Source of the DNA: Prosthecobacter algae
GTDB taxonomy: Bacteria > Verrucomicrobiota > Verrucomicrobiia > Verrucomicrobiales > Verrucomicrobiaceae
Direction: 5' to 3'
DNA length: 64,000 bases
Assembly: GCF_039542385.1 (NCBI RefSeq)
Contig: NZ_BAABIA010000001.1
Coordinates: forward strand, 124,001 to 188,000
The number at the start of each line of letters is the position of its first letter. Within the stretch, counting starts at the first letter, position 1. The notes below the pieces were generated by a model. It was not told the origin of the DNA, searched no databases, and was given only the letters and a program-made list of their open reading frames with translations. Below are positions 46,201 to 53,214 of the stretch, in pieces. A program made the translations under genes and the position numbers.

Positions 46201-46744
46201 CGTATTCCCAGAACTCGCGCAGGTTCACCGGCGGCTCAGGCCAAAGGGCCAGGGGATCCACACTTTGGATGCTCCAGCGCGGGTGCAGACGCACCATGTC
46301 CTGATCATAAATGTGGCCGCTCTGGCGCACGCGTTGAAAGCGTTTTTCCAGCTTGCTGAGGTATCCTTCTTCTTCGGGGGTGAGCTGGCGGGCGAGACGC
46401 CGTTCCAGCATGAGCTGAAAGGTTTCCTCGGGGGGCAGGGAAGGCGCAGTGCTGTTGGGTGCCTGGCGAGCAAACCGACGCTGCGCGGCCACCAGGGCAG
46501 CACACAGGGCGAGCAGATGCAGCGGCTCTTCATCGCAGTCGCTTTCCGAGATCCAGGCATCGTCCTCGAGGGCCCATCGCACGTTCACACGGCGGTCGTC
46601 TAAGATCACCTCTGCCAGCACTTCGTCCTCCACAATGTCGAGACCGCGAATGGCATCATCATCGGCGAGGCGTTCCGCCTCCTGTCGGAGGCGTGGATCA
46701 AAAGACTGAAGGAGACCGGGGAGGGATGTGGCGAAGTCAGGCAT
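43235..46744 (-). CDS. SNF2-family DNA-dependent ATPase / helicase
   Basis: The ATG at 46744 ([26 protein letters not shown]) is taken as start; 16 further codons are open upstream. About 1169 residues. The N-terminal 650 residues are divergent and acidic. The C-terminal SNF2 engine has motif I [11 protein letters not shown], Ia [22 protein letters not shown] (a DEAH variant), III [17 protein letters not shown], and helicase C motifs [64 protein letters not shown]. Bacterial SNF2 proteins of this type act on DNA-bound proteins or RNA polymerase recycling; the partner is unknown. No methylase or nuclease adjoins it. Confidence 0.9.
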   Translation of the reverse strand: [1169 protein letters not shown]

Positions 46745-46963
46745 GAGCACAAAACCCACGGTGGAGACCGGGGGAACTGGTTGCCTTAGCACAGTGATTC
46801 GCTCCGCGCCAGAGCAGTCTTAGAGATGTCACCCTTGTCACGTGAAATTCTTTGGACTCCGAGACCTGAGGAGCCGGGTTGACGGATCATCAGCCCGCCT
46901 GATCTCAAAAAAAACCAATACCCGGTCAAGATAACCGTTGCTCACTTGTTGTATTATACCGCC

Positions 46964-47824
46964 ATGAAAATCCCCCCTCAGGAGACCAGCTTTCTCAAGA
47001 ATCTCTACGCCACTCCAGCGGACTGGCAGAGAGACTTGTTTTATTCAGTGGTCAGGGCCGGGCATTTGAAAGCGGGGGTCGAGCACCGCATCCAGCGGGA
47101 AACCTACCCAGGGCATGAACTTATTCTCTGCCTCAGTGGCCAGGGCTGGGTGCAGGTGGCCGGGAAAAAACATGAGGTGGGTCCGCAGCAACTCGTGTGG
47201 GTGAACTGCCACCACCCCCACGCCTACGGGGCCGTTTCCAAAGATCCGTGGGAGGTTTATTGGGTGCGGGCCGAGGGGCGCTCGCTCGACCGCATTTCTC
47301 AACTGCTGGAGGTGCGCTCCATGCCGGTGTTTGCAGGCTTTGATGCGGGCCAAGCTGCCATGGAGTTTGAGCGCAGTTTCGATTATTTAGAGGGCAATCG
47401 GCCCTGCGATGCCGCTCACGTTAATGCTGCAGTTTCGTCCATCATCGCCATGGCCTTTGATGCGCGTTTGTCAGATCCAGATCTCATTCGCCCGGATCTG
47501 CCCATGCCGGTCCAGAAGGCACTGGAGAAAATGCGTCTCTACTTCCACCAACCCATCCGCGTGGTGGAACTGGCCCAACTCGCAGGCATGAGCGAAAGCC
47601 ATTTCAGCCGCCAGTTCAAAGCCGCCATCGGCACCAGCCCCATTGACTGGCTGCGCCGCGAGCGCATCAACCAGGCCAAGCGCCGCCTCATTGAGTCCGA
47701 CGACCCCGTCAAAGAAATCGCCCGCCAAGTGGGGTATGCCGACCAGTTTTTCTTCAGCAAGGACTTCAAACGCATGACCAAGCTAACGCCCACCCAGTTC
47801 CGCGAAGAAGAGCGGCAGAATTAG
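46964..47824 (+). CDS. AraC family transcriptional regulator
   Basis: A 286-residue regulator starting at ATG 46964 (MKIPPQETSFLKNLYATPADWQ); a TTG six codons upstream is less likely. The N-terminal cupin-like AraC-binding domain (about 25-150, HELILCLSGQGWVQVAGKKHEVGPQQLVWVNCHHPHAYG) points to a carbohydrate or related ligand. The C-terminal part has two helix-turn-helices (IRVVELAQLAGMSESHFSRQFKAAIGTSPIDWLRRERI; VKEIARQVGYADQFFFSKDFKRMTKLTPTQFREE). Targets are not evident; neighbours are SNF2 and maf. Confidence 0.9.
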   Translation: MKIPPQETSFLKNLYATPADWQRDLFYSVVRAGHLKAGVEHRIQRETYPGHELILCLSGQGWVQVAGKKHEVGPQQLVWVNCHHPHAYGAVSKDPWEVYWVRAEGRSLDRISQLLEVRSMPVFAGFDAGQAAMEFERSFDYLEGNRPCDAAHVNAAVSSIIAMAFDARLSDPDLIRPDLPMPVQKALEKMRLYFHQPIRVVELAQLAGMSESHFSRQFKAAIGTSPIDWLRRERINQAKRRLIESDDPVKEIARQVGYADQFFFSKDFKRMTKLTPTQFREEERQN

Positions 47825-47849
47825 GGCGGAATACAGAAGGCTGCGAAGA

Positions 47850-48434
47850 TCAGGCACCCGCTGCCTTCCCAAGCACCTCCACCAACTTCTCCATGGGCAG
47901 GCCCATGACGTTGGTCCAGGAGCCTTCGTATTGGTCCAGAATCATCTCGCTGCATTCCTGGATGCCGTAGGCACCGGCCTTGTCCAGGGGATTGACTCGG
48001 GCGTGGTAGGCCTGGATGAGTGCATCCGTGAGCGGTTTAAACGTGACTTCGGTGATGACATGGAAACCTTCCCCCGCACTGCCTCCTTCGCGAGCTAGAT
48101 AAACCCCCGTGCAGACCTGATGCTGGCGGCCCGAAAGGCGGCGCATCATGGCCAGGGCTTCATCCAAATCCTTCGGTTTGCCCAGTGGATCTCCATCCAC
48201 ATAGACGAGGGTATCTGCGCCGATGACGAGGGCCTCCGGTCTCAATGCAGCCCCTACAGCAGCTTTGCGCCGGGCGTTTTCCACCGTCAGAGCCTCGGGC
48301 GTCAGGCTGGCATCGTGGGCTTCTTCTACGTCAGGGACGAGGATGTCAAAGGCGTAGCCCGCTTCTCGCAGCAGTTCGATGCGCCGGGGAGACTGAGAGG
48401 CCAGCACCAGAGGCGGCGGGGGGAGGGAGGTCAT
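47850..48434 (-). CDS. maf: Maf-type nucleoside triphosphate pyrophosphatase
   Basis: A 194-residue cytoplasmic enzyme with Maf motifs: LVLASQSPRRIELLREAG, the VIGADTLVYVDGDPLGKPKDLDEA segment with the catalytic Asp, HQVCTGVYLA, and DKAGAYGIQE...GSWTNVMGLPMEKL. Maf proteins hydrolyse dTTP, UTP or modified nucleotides and affect septation. The ATG overlaps the stop of the upstream lipoprotein gene (ATGA at 48431-48434), so the two are translationally coupled. Confidence 0.93.
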   Translation of the reverse strand: MTSLPPPPLVLASQSPRRIELLREAGYAFDILVPDVEEAHDASLTPEALTVENARRKAAVGAALRPEALVIGADTLVYVDGDPLGKPKDLDEALAMMRRLSGRQHQVCTGVYLAREGGSAGEGFHVITEVTFKPLTDALIQAYHARVNPLDKAGAYGIQECSEMILDQYEGSWTNVMGLPMEKLVEVLGKAAGA

Positions 48435-48661
48435 GTGCCTTGTTCTTCGATCATGAGCACTTCATCGGCCCGCAGCAGTGAGTCACGATCCTGAAAAGTC
48501 TTGTAGCGGTAGTAGCCTGTTTTGCCCTGAAATTGGGGCCGACCTTTGCACAGGTATTGGCGGCCATCTTTGAGCGTGATCTTATAACTGCCGGTGGACT
48601 GGCAACTGGCCAAAAGGGAGGCCAGGGCGACGATGCTGAGGGAACGCTGGAGCAGGGTCAT
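48431..48661 (-). CDS. Small YgdI/YgdR-like lipoprotein
   Basis: The ATG at 48661 gives a 76-residue protein with a lipoprotein signal MTLLQRSLSIVALASLLASC; the longer frame antisense to the methyltransferase is not real. The mature part (GSYKITLKDGRQYLCKGRPQFQGKTGYYRYKTFQDRDSLLRADEVLMIEE) has the SH3-like pattern of DUF903 (YgdI/YgdR), 'xItlkdGrxyxxxgxPxxxxxtgyyxYxdxxGxxxxIxxxdV'. Small outer-membrane lipoprotein; function unknown. Coupled with maf. Confidence 0.78.
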   Translation of the reverse strand: MTLLQRSLSIVALASLLASCQSTGSYKITLKDGRQYLCKGRPQFQGKTGYYRYKTFQDRDSLLRADEVLMIEEQGT

Positions 48662-48728
48662 GCAGGAAGAACGCTCTCCAAGGAAAAACATTCGCACCGT
48701 TTCGCAAGTCCGGTTATATCCGCTGCCC

Positions 48729-49304
48729 ATGTCCGCCGCCACTTTTCTGCATGAATTCGTCCGTAATTGGAAGACCGTCGGCGCGGTGGCACCTTCCAGC
48801 GCGGCTTTGGCCTCCCGGATGATGGAATCTGCCGAAGTGGGTAAGGCTCGACATGTGCTGGAGCTGGGCCCTGGCACCGGCGCTTTCACCGAGGCCATTT
48901 TGGATTCCATGCCCCATGGTTCCAGCTACTTGGGCATTGAGCTGAATGAGACCTTTGTAACTCAGCTCAAGACGCGTTTTCCCTCCATGAACTTCCACAT
49001 CGCGGGGGCGCAGGAGTTCGATTTCGCCAGCTACTTGGCGGATCGCGAGCCTTTTGATGTCATCGTGAGCGGTCTGCCCTGGACGGCTTTCCCACGTGGG
49101 CTGCAGGAGGCGATTTTGGGCAATGTGCTGCCGCATCTGCGTGAAGGCGGTCGTTTTGCCACCTTCGCCTACTACGGCTTTCATCGCCTGCCCAGCGGTC
49201 AGCGTTTCCGGGGCCTGCTGCATGATCTGCTGCCCGGGGTGGAAACCAGCCGTGTGGTGTGGGGCAATGTGCCGCCGGCCTTTGTTTACGTGGCGCGTAA
49301 ATAA
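48729..49304 (+). CDS. SAM-dependent methyltransferase (phospholipid N-methyltransferase-like)
   Basis: The ATG at 48729 gives a 191-residue protein (MSAATFLHEFVRNWKTVGAVAPSSAALASRMM). The N-terminal pattern 'FLxEFxRxxxxVGAVxPSS' followed by VLELGPGTGAFTEAILD, YLGIELNETFVTQLKTRFP and FDVIVSGLPWTAFPRGLQEAIL resembles the PmtA/rRNA adenine dimethylase-related group that methylates phosphatidylethanolamine. Membrane association is expected from the family, but the substrate is not proven. It ends four bases before the convergent recG. Confidence 0.75.
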   Translation: MSAATFLHEFVRNWKTVGAVAPSSAALASRMMESAEVGKARHVLELGPGTGAFTEAILDSMPHGSSYLGIELNETFVTQLKTRFPSMNFHIAGAQEFDFASYLADREPFDVIVSGLPWTAFPRGLQEAILGNVLPHLREGGRFATFAYYGFHRLPSGQRFRGLLHDLLPGVETSRVVWGNVPPAFVYVARK

Positions 49305-49308
49305 GGCC

Positions 49309-51972
49309 TCACTGCATCATCGCCTGCGGGGTGTCTTCCTGGAAGACAAAGGGCCGCAGCTCCGCCAGTCGCGGGGCCTGCATTTGCGGGTCTTCATCCA
49401 GGGTCTTTTCTGCGAGTTGGCGCGCCAGCCGCACCAGACGGGTATCTGCCAGCAGCTCGGCGAATTTCAGCGGTGCTTGCCCGCTTTGCGCCTTGCCCAG
49501 CACATCACCCGGCCCCCGGCGTTTCAGGTCTTCCTCTGAGATGCGAAAGCCATCCGTGGTCTCTTCCATGATGGCCAGGCGGGATTTCGCCTCCTCATCT
49601 TTATCCTTCACAAAGAGCACGCAATAAGAGGTGTGCTCACCACGGCCAATGCGGCCGCGCAACTGATGCAACTGCGCGAGGCCAAACCGCTCGGCATTGT
49701 GAATGTACATCACCGTGGCATTCGGCACATCTACCCCCACCTCGATGACGGTGGTGGAGACCAGCACATCCAGCTTGCCAGCGCGGAAGTCCCGCATCAC
49801 CAGCTCTTTCTCCTCGCCACTGAGTTTCCCATGCAGTAGGCCTACCTGGAAGTGTGGTAAAAGTTTTGTCCACTCCTCGTGGCCTTTTTTGGCCGCCGTG
49901 GCATCCAGCTTTTCAGACTCTTCAATGAGTGGGTACACCAGGTAGCCTTGGCGGCCTTCTTCCAGTTGCTCCTTCAGAAATTTCGCCGCTTCCTTTTGCT
50001 TCGTGGCCGGGCGCACTTTGGTGATGATCTTGCCGCGCTCTTTGGGTCGCTCATCAATGGTGGAGACATCCAAGTCCCCATAGATCGTCAAGGTGAGGGT
50101 GCGGGGAATGGGGGTGGCGGTCATCACCAGCACATCCGGCGTGTTCCCCTTTTGAATCAAACGCGCGCGCTGGGCCACGCCAAATTTGTGCTGCTCATCA
50201 ATCACCACCAAACCCAGGTTCCGCACCAGTTCCTCGTCGTGCAGCAGCGCATGGGTGCCAATGACGATTTCGGGTCCTTTTTTACATGGAGCGCACGCGT
50301 CTCGCGTGCTGAGTTCTGCGTCCCGCGGAACTCCGTCCAAAGGAGGCCATAACCACTCATACTCCTGCGCATGAGTGACGAGGCCTTCCTCACGAGGATT
50401 GCTAACGATGTACCCGAAGGTCTCTTGCAGGTCTGCCTCAGAACGGATCAGCCTGTCAAAGGTCTCCTTTTCCCAAACACGCGCATCTTCCCATCCCAGT
50501 TTCAGGATAGCTTTCGAGCTAAAAGATTTGATGGAGTGCAGCAGTTCACTGAGTGGATAAAACACAGGATCACCTGTTTCTGGGTCGCGATTTTTCACCC
50601 CAGGTTCTAAGAGCAAATGCACGTGATCAGGCATCACGCAGGCCGCATACAGTTGATAGCGCTGACCATGAAAATGCAGCGCAGCCTCCAGGGCGAGTTT
50701 GCGAGCCTCCGGTGGCAAGGGCCTTCTCAAGGCCGTTGTAAACGTCAGAAAGTATTTCCCCCAGGGACGCTCGAAGTGTGGGAGGCGTCGTTTGGCATAG
50801 TGGACCTCGCGGGCGGCCTTGAGAACGGTTTCCCGCGAGACGCGTGAAACTGCACGCGGGACGCGTGCGCTCCATAGCTCAGTCCCCCCATCCTCGGCTC
50901 GCGTCCCCGTGCGCAGGGAGACATTCAGTCCCAGCGGCTCCAGCCACTTGCGCGCGGTGAGGAAATGTTGCTCGGCCAGGATCTGCGTGGGGGCCATCAT
51001 GGCGGCTTGTTTGCCCGCCTCCACAGCGCCCAGCATCGCAGCAAAAGCCACCACCGTTTTGCCACTGCCCACATCCCCGTGCAGGAGGCGATTCATCGGC
51101 GCGTTGCTGGCCATGTCGCGTTGGATTTCCTCCAGCGACCGCTTTTGTGCGCCCGTCATTTGAAAGGGCAGGGAAGCCTCGAACTCCTGTGCCAGAGGGC
51201 CGGCTGCATGCGCGTGACCGCCGGATTCTAACACTGCGCGCCGCCGCCGCACCACCCGCAGTTGATAGCCATAAAACTCCTCGAGGGCCAGGTAACGACG
51301 GGCCTTCTCCAGGTACTCCATCGTCTCGGTGAAATGCACCGCCTTGATGGCCCGCGCGCGGCTCCAGCCGGCGAACTCTCCCTGCTGGCTCGGGGGCGGT
51401 AAAAGATCGCGGGTAAAGTCATCGCCCAGGGCCTGGATGACATGCCAGGTCGCCGTGCGCAGCGTCTTCTGGGTCACGCCTGATTTCAGCCGATAAACAG
51501 GCGTGATGCGGCCGCTGTGGATGCGGGTGGTTTCCTCTTCATCGCCCAAGACCTCATACTCGGGGTGATCCATCAGCAGGCGATCCTTCGATTCCTTCAC
51601 CTTGCCGTAGATGATCAGCTCCTGGCCTTCCGCGATGGCCCGGCTCATGAACGGCATGTTCCACCAGCGCAGCGTCAGCAGCCTACCCATGGCCGCGCCG
51701 CCGATGGGCTCTACCTGCGCCTCAAACAGCCCCGCCCCACGCCGCGCACCAAAGTACTTGTTCCCCGTCTTTGTCACCAGCACCTGGTAGCAGGCAGGCA
51801 GCTCGCTGACCTGAAAGGTGGCCCCCTCCATCTGCCGCCGATCTTCATGGCGAAACGGCAGCCAGTTCACGATCTCCCCCACCGTCAGCACTTGCTCCTT
51901 GGCCAGTGCCTTCACCACCCGTGAGGGCAGGCCGGGAACATCTGAAAGGGAGGCGTCTAGAGCGAGGGGCAT
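49309..51972 (-). CDS. recG: ATP-dependent DNA helicase RecG carrying an in-frame transposase insertion
   Basis: The ATG at 51972 (MPLALDASLSDVPGLPSRVVKAL) gives 887 residues. Without residues 367-562 the length is 691, normal for RecG, which rewinds stalled forks and branch-migrates Holliday junctions. The wedge domain (about 1-180), Walker A GDVGSGKT (299-306), DEQH (592-595), TATPIPRTL, and C-terminal LRGRIGRGEH and LKRRGPGDVLG are all intact. The inserted 196 residues form a REP-associated tyrosine transposase domain and sit in the first helicase lobe, between motifs Ia and II, where RecG normally has a short linker before EIVIGTHAL. The reading frame is unbroken. Whether this RecG is active is unknown. 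Confidence 0.93.
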   Translation of the reverse strand: MPLALDASLSDVPGLPSRVVKALAKEQVLTVGEIVNWLPFRHEDRRQMEGATFQVSELPACYQVLVTKTGNKYFGARRGAGLFEAQVEPIGGAAMGRLLTLRWWNMPFMSRAIAEGQELIIYGKVKESKDRLLMDHPEYEVLGDEEETTRIHSGRITPVYRLKSGVTQKTLRTATWHVIQALGDDFTRDLLPPPSQQGEFAGWSRARAIKAVHFTETMEYLEKARRYLALEEFYGYQLRVVRRRRAVLESGGHAHAAGPLAQEFEASLPFQMTGAQKRSLEEIQRDMASNAPMNRLLHGDVGSGKTVVAFAAMLGAVEAGKQAAMMAPTQILAEQHFLTARKWLEPLGLNVSLRTGTRAEDGGTELWSARVPRAVSRVSRETVLKAAREVHYAKRRLPHFERPWGKYFLTFTTALRRPLPPEARKLALEAALHFHGQRYQLYAACVMPDHVHLLLEPGVKNRDPETGDPVFYPLSELLHSIKSFSSKAILKLGWEDARVWEKETFDRLIRSEADLQETFGYIVSNPREEGLVTHAQEYEWLWPPLDGVPRDAELSTRDACAPCKKGPEIVIGTHALLHDEELVRNLGLVVIDEQHKFGVAQRARLIQKGNTPDVLVMTATPIPRTLTLTIYGDLDVSTIDERPKERGKIITKVRPATKQKEAAKFLKEQLEEGRQGYLVYPLIEESEKLDATAAKKGHEEWTKLLPHFQVGLLHGKLSGEEKELVMRDFRAGKLDVLVSTTVIEVGVDVPNATVMYIHNAERFGLAQLHQLRGRIGRGEHTSYCVLFVKDKDEEAKSRLAIMEETTDGFRISEEDLKRRGPGDVLGKAQSGQAPLKFAELLADTRLVRLARQLAEKTLDEDPQMQAPRLAELRPFVFQEDTPQAMMQ
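50293..50333. repeat. REP-like hairpin pair at the 3' (recG sense) end of the element
   Basis: Two adjacent hairpins: GCACGCG-TCT-CGCGTGC (50293-50309) and GAGTTCTGCG-TCC-CGCGGAACTC (50311-50333, one G-T pair). Three-base loops and GC stems are typical of REP units recognised by RAYT proteins. Confidence 0.75.
50828..50868. repeat. REP-like hairpin pair at the 5' (recG sense) end of the element
   Basis: Two adjacent hairpins: GTTTCCCGCG-AGA-CGCGTGAAAC (50828-50850, one mismatch) and GCACGCG-GGA-CGCGTGC (50852-50868). They mirror the pair at the other end in order and loop type, so the element is bounded by inverted REP pairs. Confidence 0.75.
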
Positions 51973-52065
51973 GAACGAAGAATGAAGGGGCGGGAATGGA
52001 AAAGATGGCTCGCCTTTCCGGTTAATCTTTAAAATCTTGTTCAACCTGCCAAAAATCATCCCGTC

Positions 52066-53001
52066 ATGACCACCGGCCTGCACCTCGCCCCTCTCTACAC
52101 GGATCACGATCCCGGCCCAGGCCACCCGGAGAGCCCCGCCCGCTACACCGCCATCCTGAAGGCTCTGGGCACCTCCGGCCTACTACCAAAGCTGGCCTCC
52201 ATCCCCAGCTGCCAGGCGGAGCTGCCTGAGATCGAGCTCTGCCACCCGCGCCACTACATCGAACTGGCTCGGGATGAAGTCGCCGCGGGGCTGGATACCC
52301 TCAGCACGGGCGATACCCAGATCTGCGAAAAGAGCTACACCGTGGCCACCCATGCCGTGGGGGCCGTGCTGAATGCGGTGGATGCCGTCATGACGGGCAA
52401 ACTGAGCCGCGCCTTTTGCGCCGTGCGTCCGCCTGGCCACCATGCTCGGCCCGCTCAGGGCATGGGCTTTTGCCTGTTTAACAACATTGCCGTGGGGGCC
52501 CGCCACGCTCAGAAAAAACACGGGGCTGCCAAGGTAGCCATTGTGGACTGGGACGTGCATCACGGCAATGGCACCCAAGACATTTTCTACGATGACGGCA
52601 GCGTCCTCTTTGCCAGCACCCACCAGTCCCCCTGGTATCCCGGCACCGGTGCCAAGGAAGAAACCGGTGCTGGCAAAGGCCAGGGAACCACCCTGAATTT
52701 CCCCTTCGCCGCCGGGGCAGGCATGAAACAAATCGGTGCCGCTTTTCAAGACCACCTCCTGCCCGCGCTCGCTCGATTCAAGCCCGATCTCATCATGATC
52801 TCCGCTGGTTTTGATTCTCGCGTGGATGATCCCCTCGGCCATTTCAAACTCACCGATGACGACTTTGCCCAGCTGACCCGATGGCTCATGGCCGCTGCGG
52901 ATGAGCACTGCCAAGGCCGCCTCATCTCCGTCCTCGAAGGCGGTTACAACCTCACCGGTTTGGCCAGTGCCGTGACCTCGCACGTCACCGCCCTGATCTG
53001 A
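52066..53001 (+). CDS. Histone deacetylase superfamily protein (acetylpolyamine amidohydrolase-like)
   Basis: A 311-residue cytoplasmic zinc hydrolase. Motifs of the arginase/deacetylase fold are complete: HPESPARYTAIL, the tandem His of AVRPPGHHARPAQGMGFCLFNNIAVGA, metal site VDWDVHHGNGTQDIFYDD, the loop SAGFDSRVDDPLGHFKLT and EGGYNLTGL near the end. Bacterial members deacetylate polyamines, acetoin-related compounds or proteins. It is divergent from recG, sharing an intergenic region of 93 bases. Confidence 0.9.
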   Translation: MTTGLHLAPLYTDHDPGPGHPESPARYTAILKALGTSGLLPKLASIPSCQAELPEIELCHPRHYIELARDEVAAGLDTLSTGDTQICEKSYTVATHAVGAVLNAVDAVMTGKLSRAFCAVRPPGHHARPAQGMGFCLFNNIAVGARHAQKKHGAAKVAIVDWDVHHGNGTQDIFYDDGSVLFASTHQSPWYPGTGAKEETGAGKGQGTTLNFPFAAGAGMKQIGAAFQDHLLPALARFKPDLIMISAGFDSRVDDPLGHFKLTDDDFAQLTRWLMAAADEHCQGRLISVLEGGYNLTGLASAVTSHVTALI

Positions 53002-53214
53002 CTCAACAGCGCGATTGCCGCGTGTAGAGTCACGCATCTCTTTGAGACCTCATTGTCAAACCCACTTTGGTAAACCACCTCCCGGCATGGATCGAAAGCC
53101 TCGCATCTTCATGTCATCGTTTCCATGCACGAAATACGCATGAGGTAGAGAGTACCAAGATTCGGTGCTTACTCTGTAGTAAATTCACCATTTCCTGCTG
53201 TAATCCGGTAGCCC

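Larger units (their letters stand above)
50287..50874 (-). mobile_element. REP-associated tyrosine transposase (RAYT/Y1) element inserted in recG
   Basis: The 588-base element (196 codons) has near-perfect inverted ends: TGGAGCGCACGCGT at 50287-50300 and its complement at 50861-50874, extending to 23 bases with one mismatch. Its coding part contains the Y1 HUH motif PDHVHLLLEP (H450, H452 of the RecG chimera), a helix HSIKSFSSKAI, and the catalytic tyrosine in GYIVSNPREEG (Y521). It lacks a start of its own in a favourable context and is read as part of recG. No target duplication is seen at the junctions, as expected for Y1 transposases. Confidence 0.88.

Noticed and set aside
49309-51972. 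The recG insertion as an assembly chimera
   Set aside because: Both ends are inverted repeats with paired hairpins and the insert is exactly 196 codons in frame, which fits a true mobile element better than a random join; read-level checks would still be useful.
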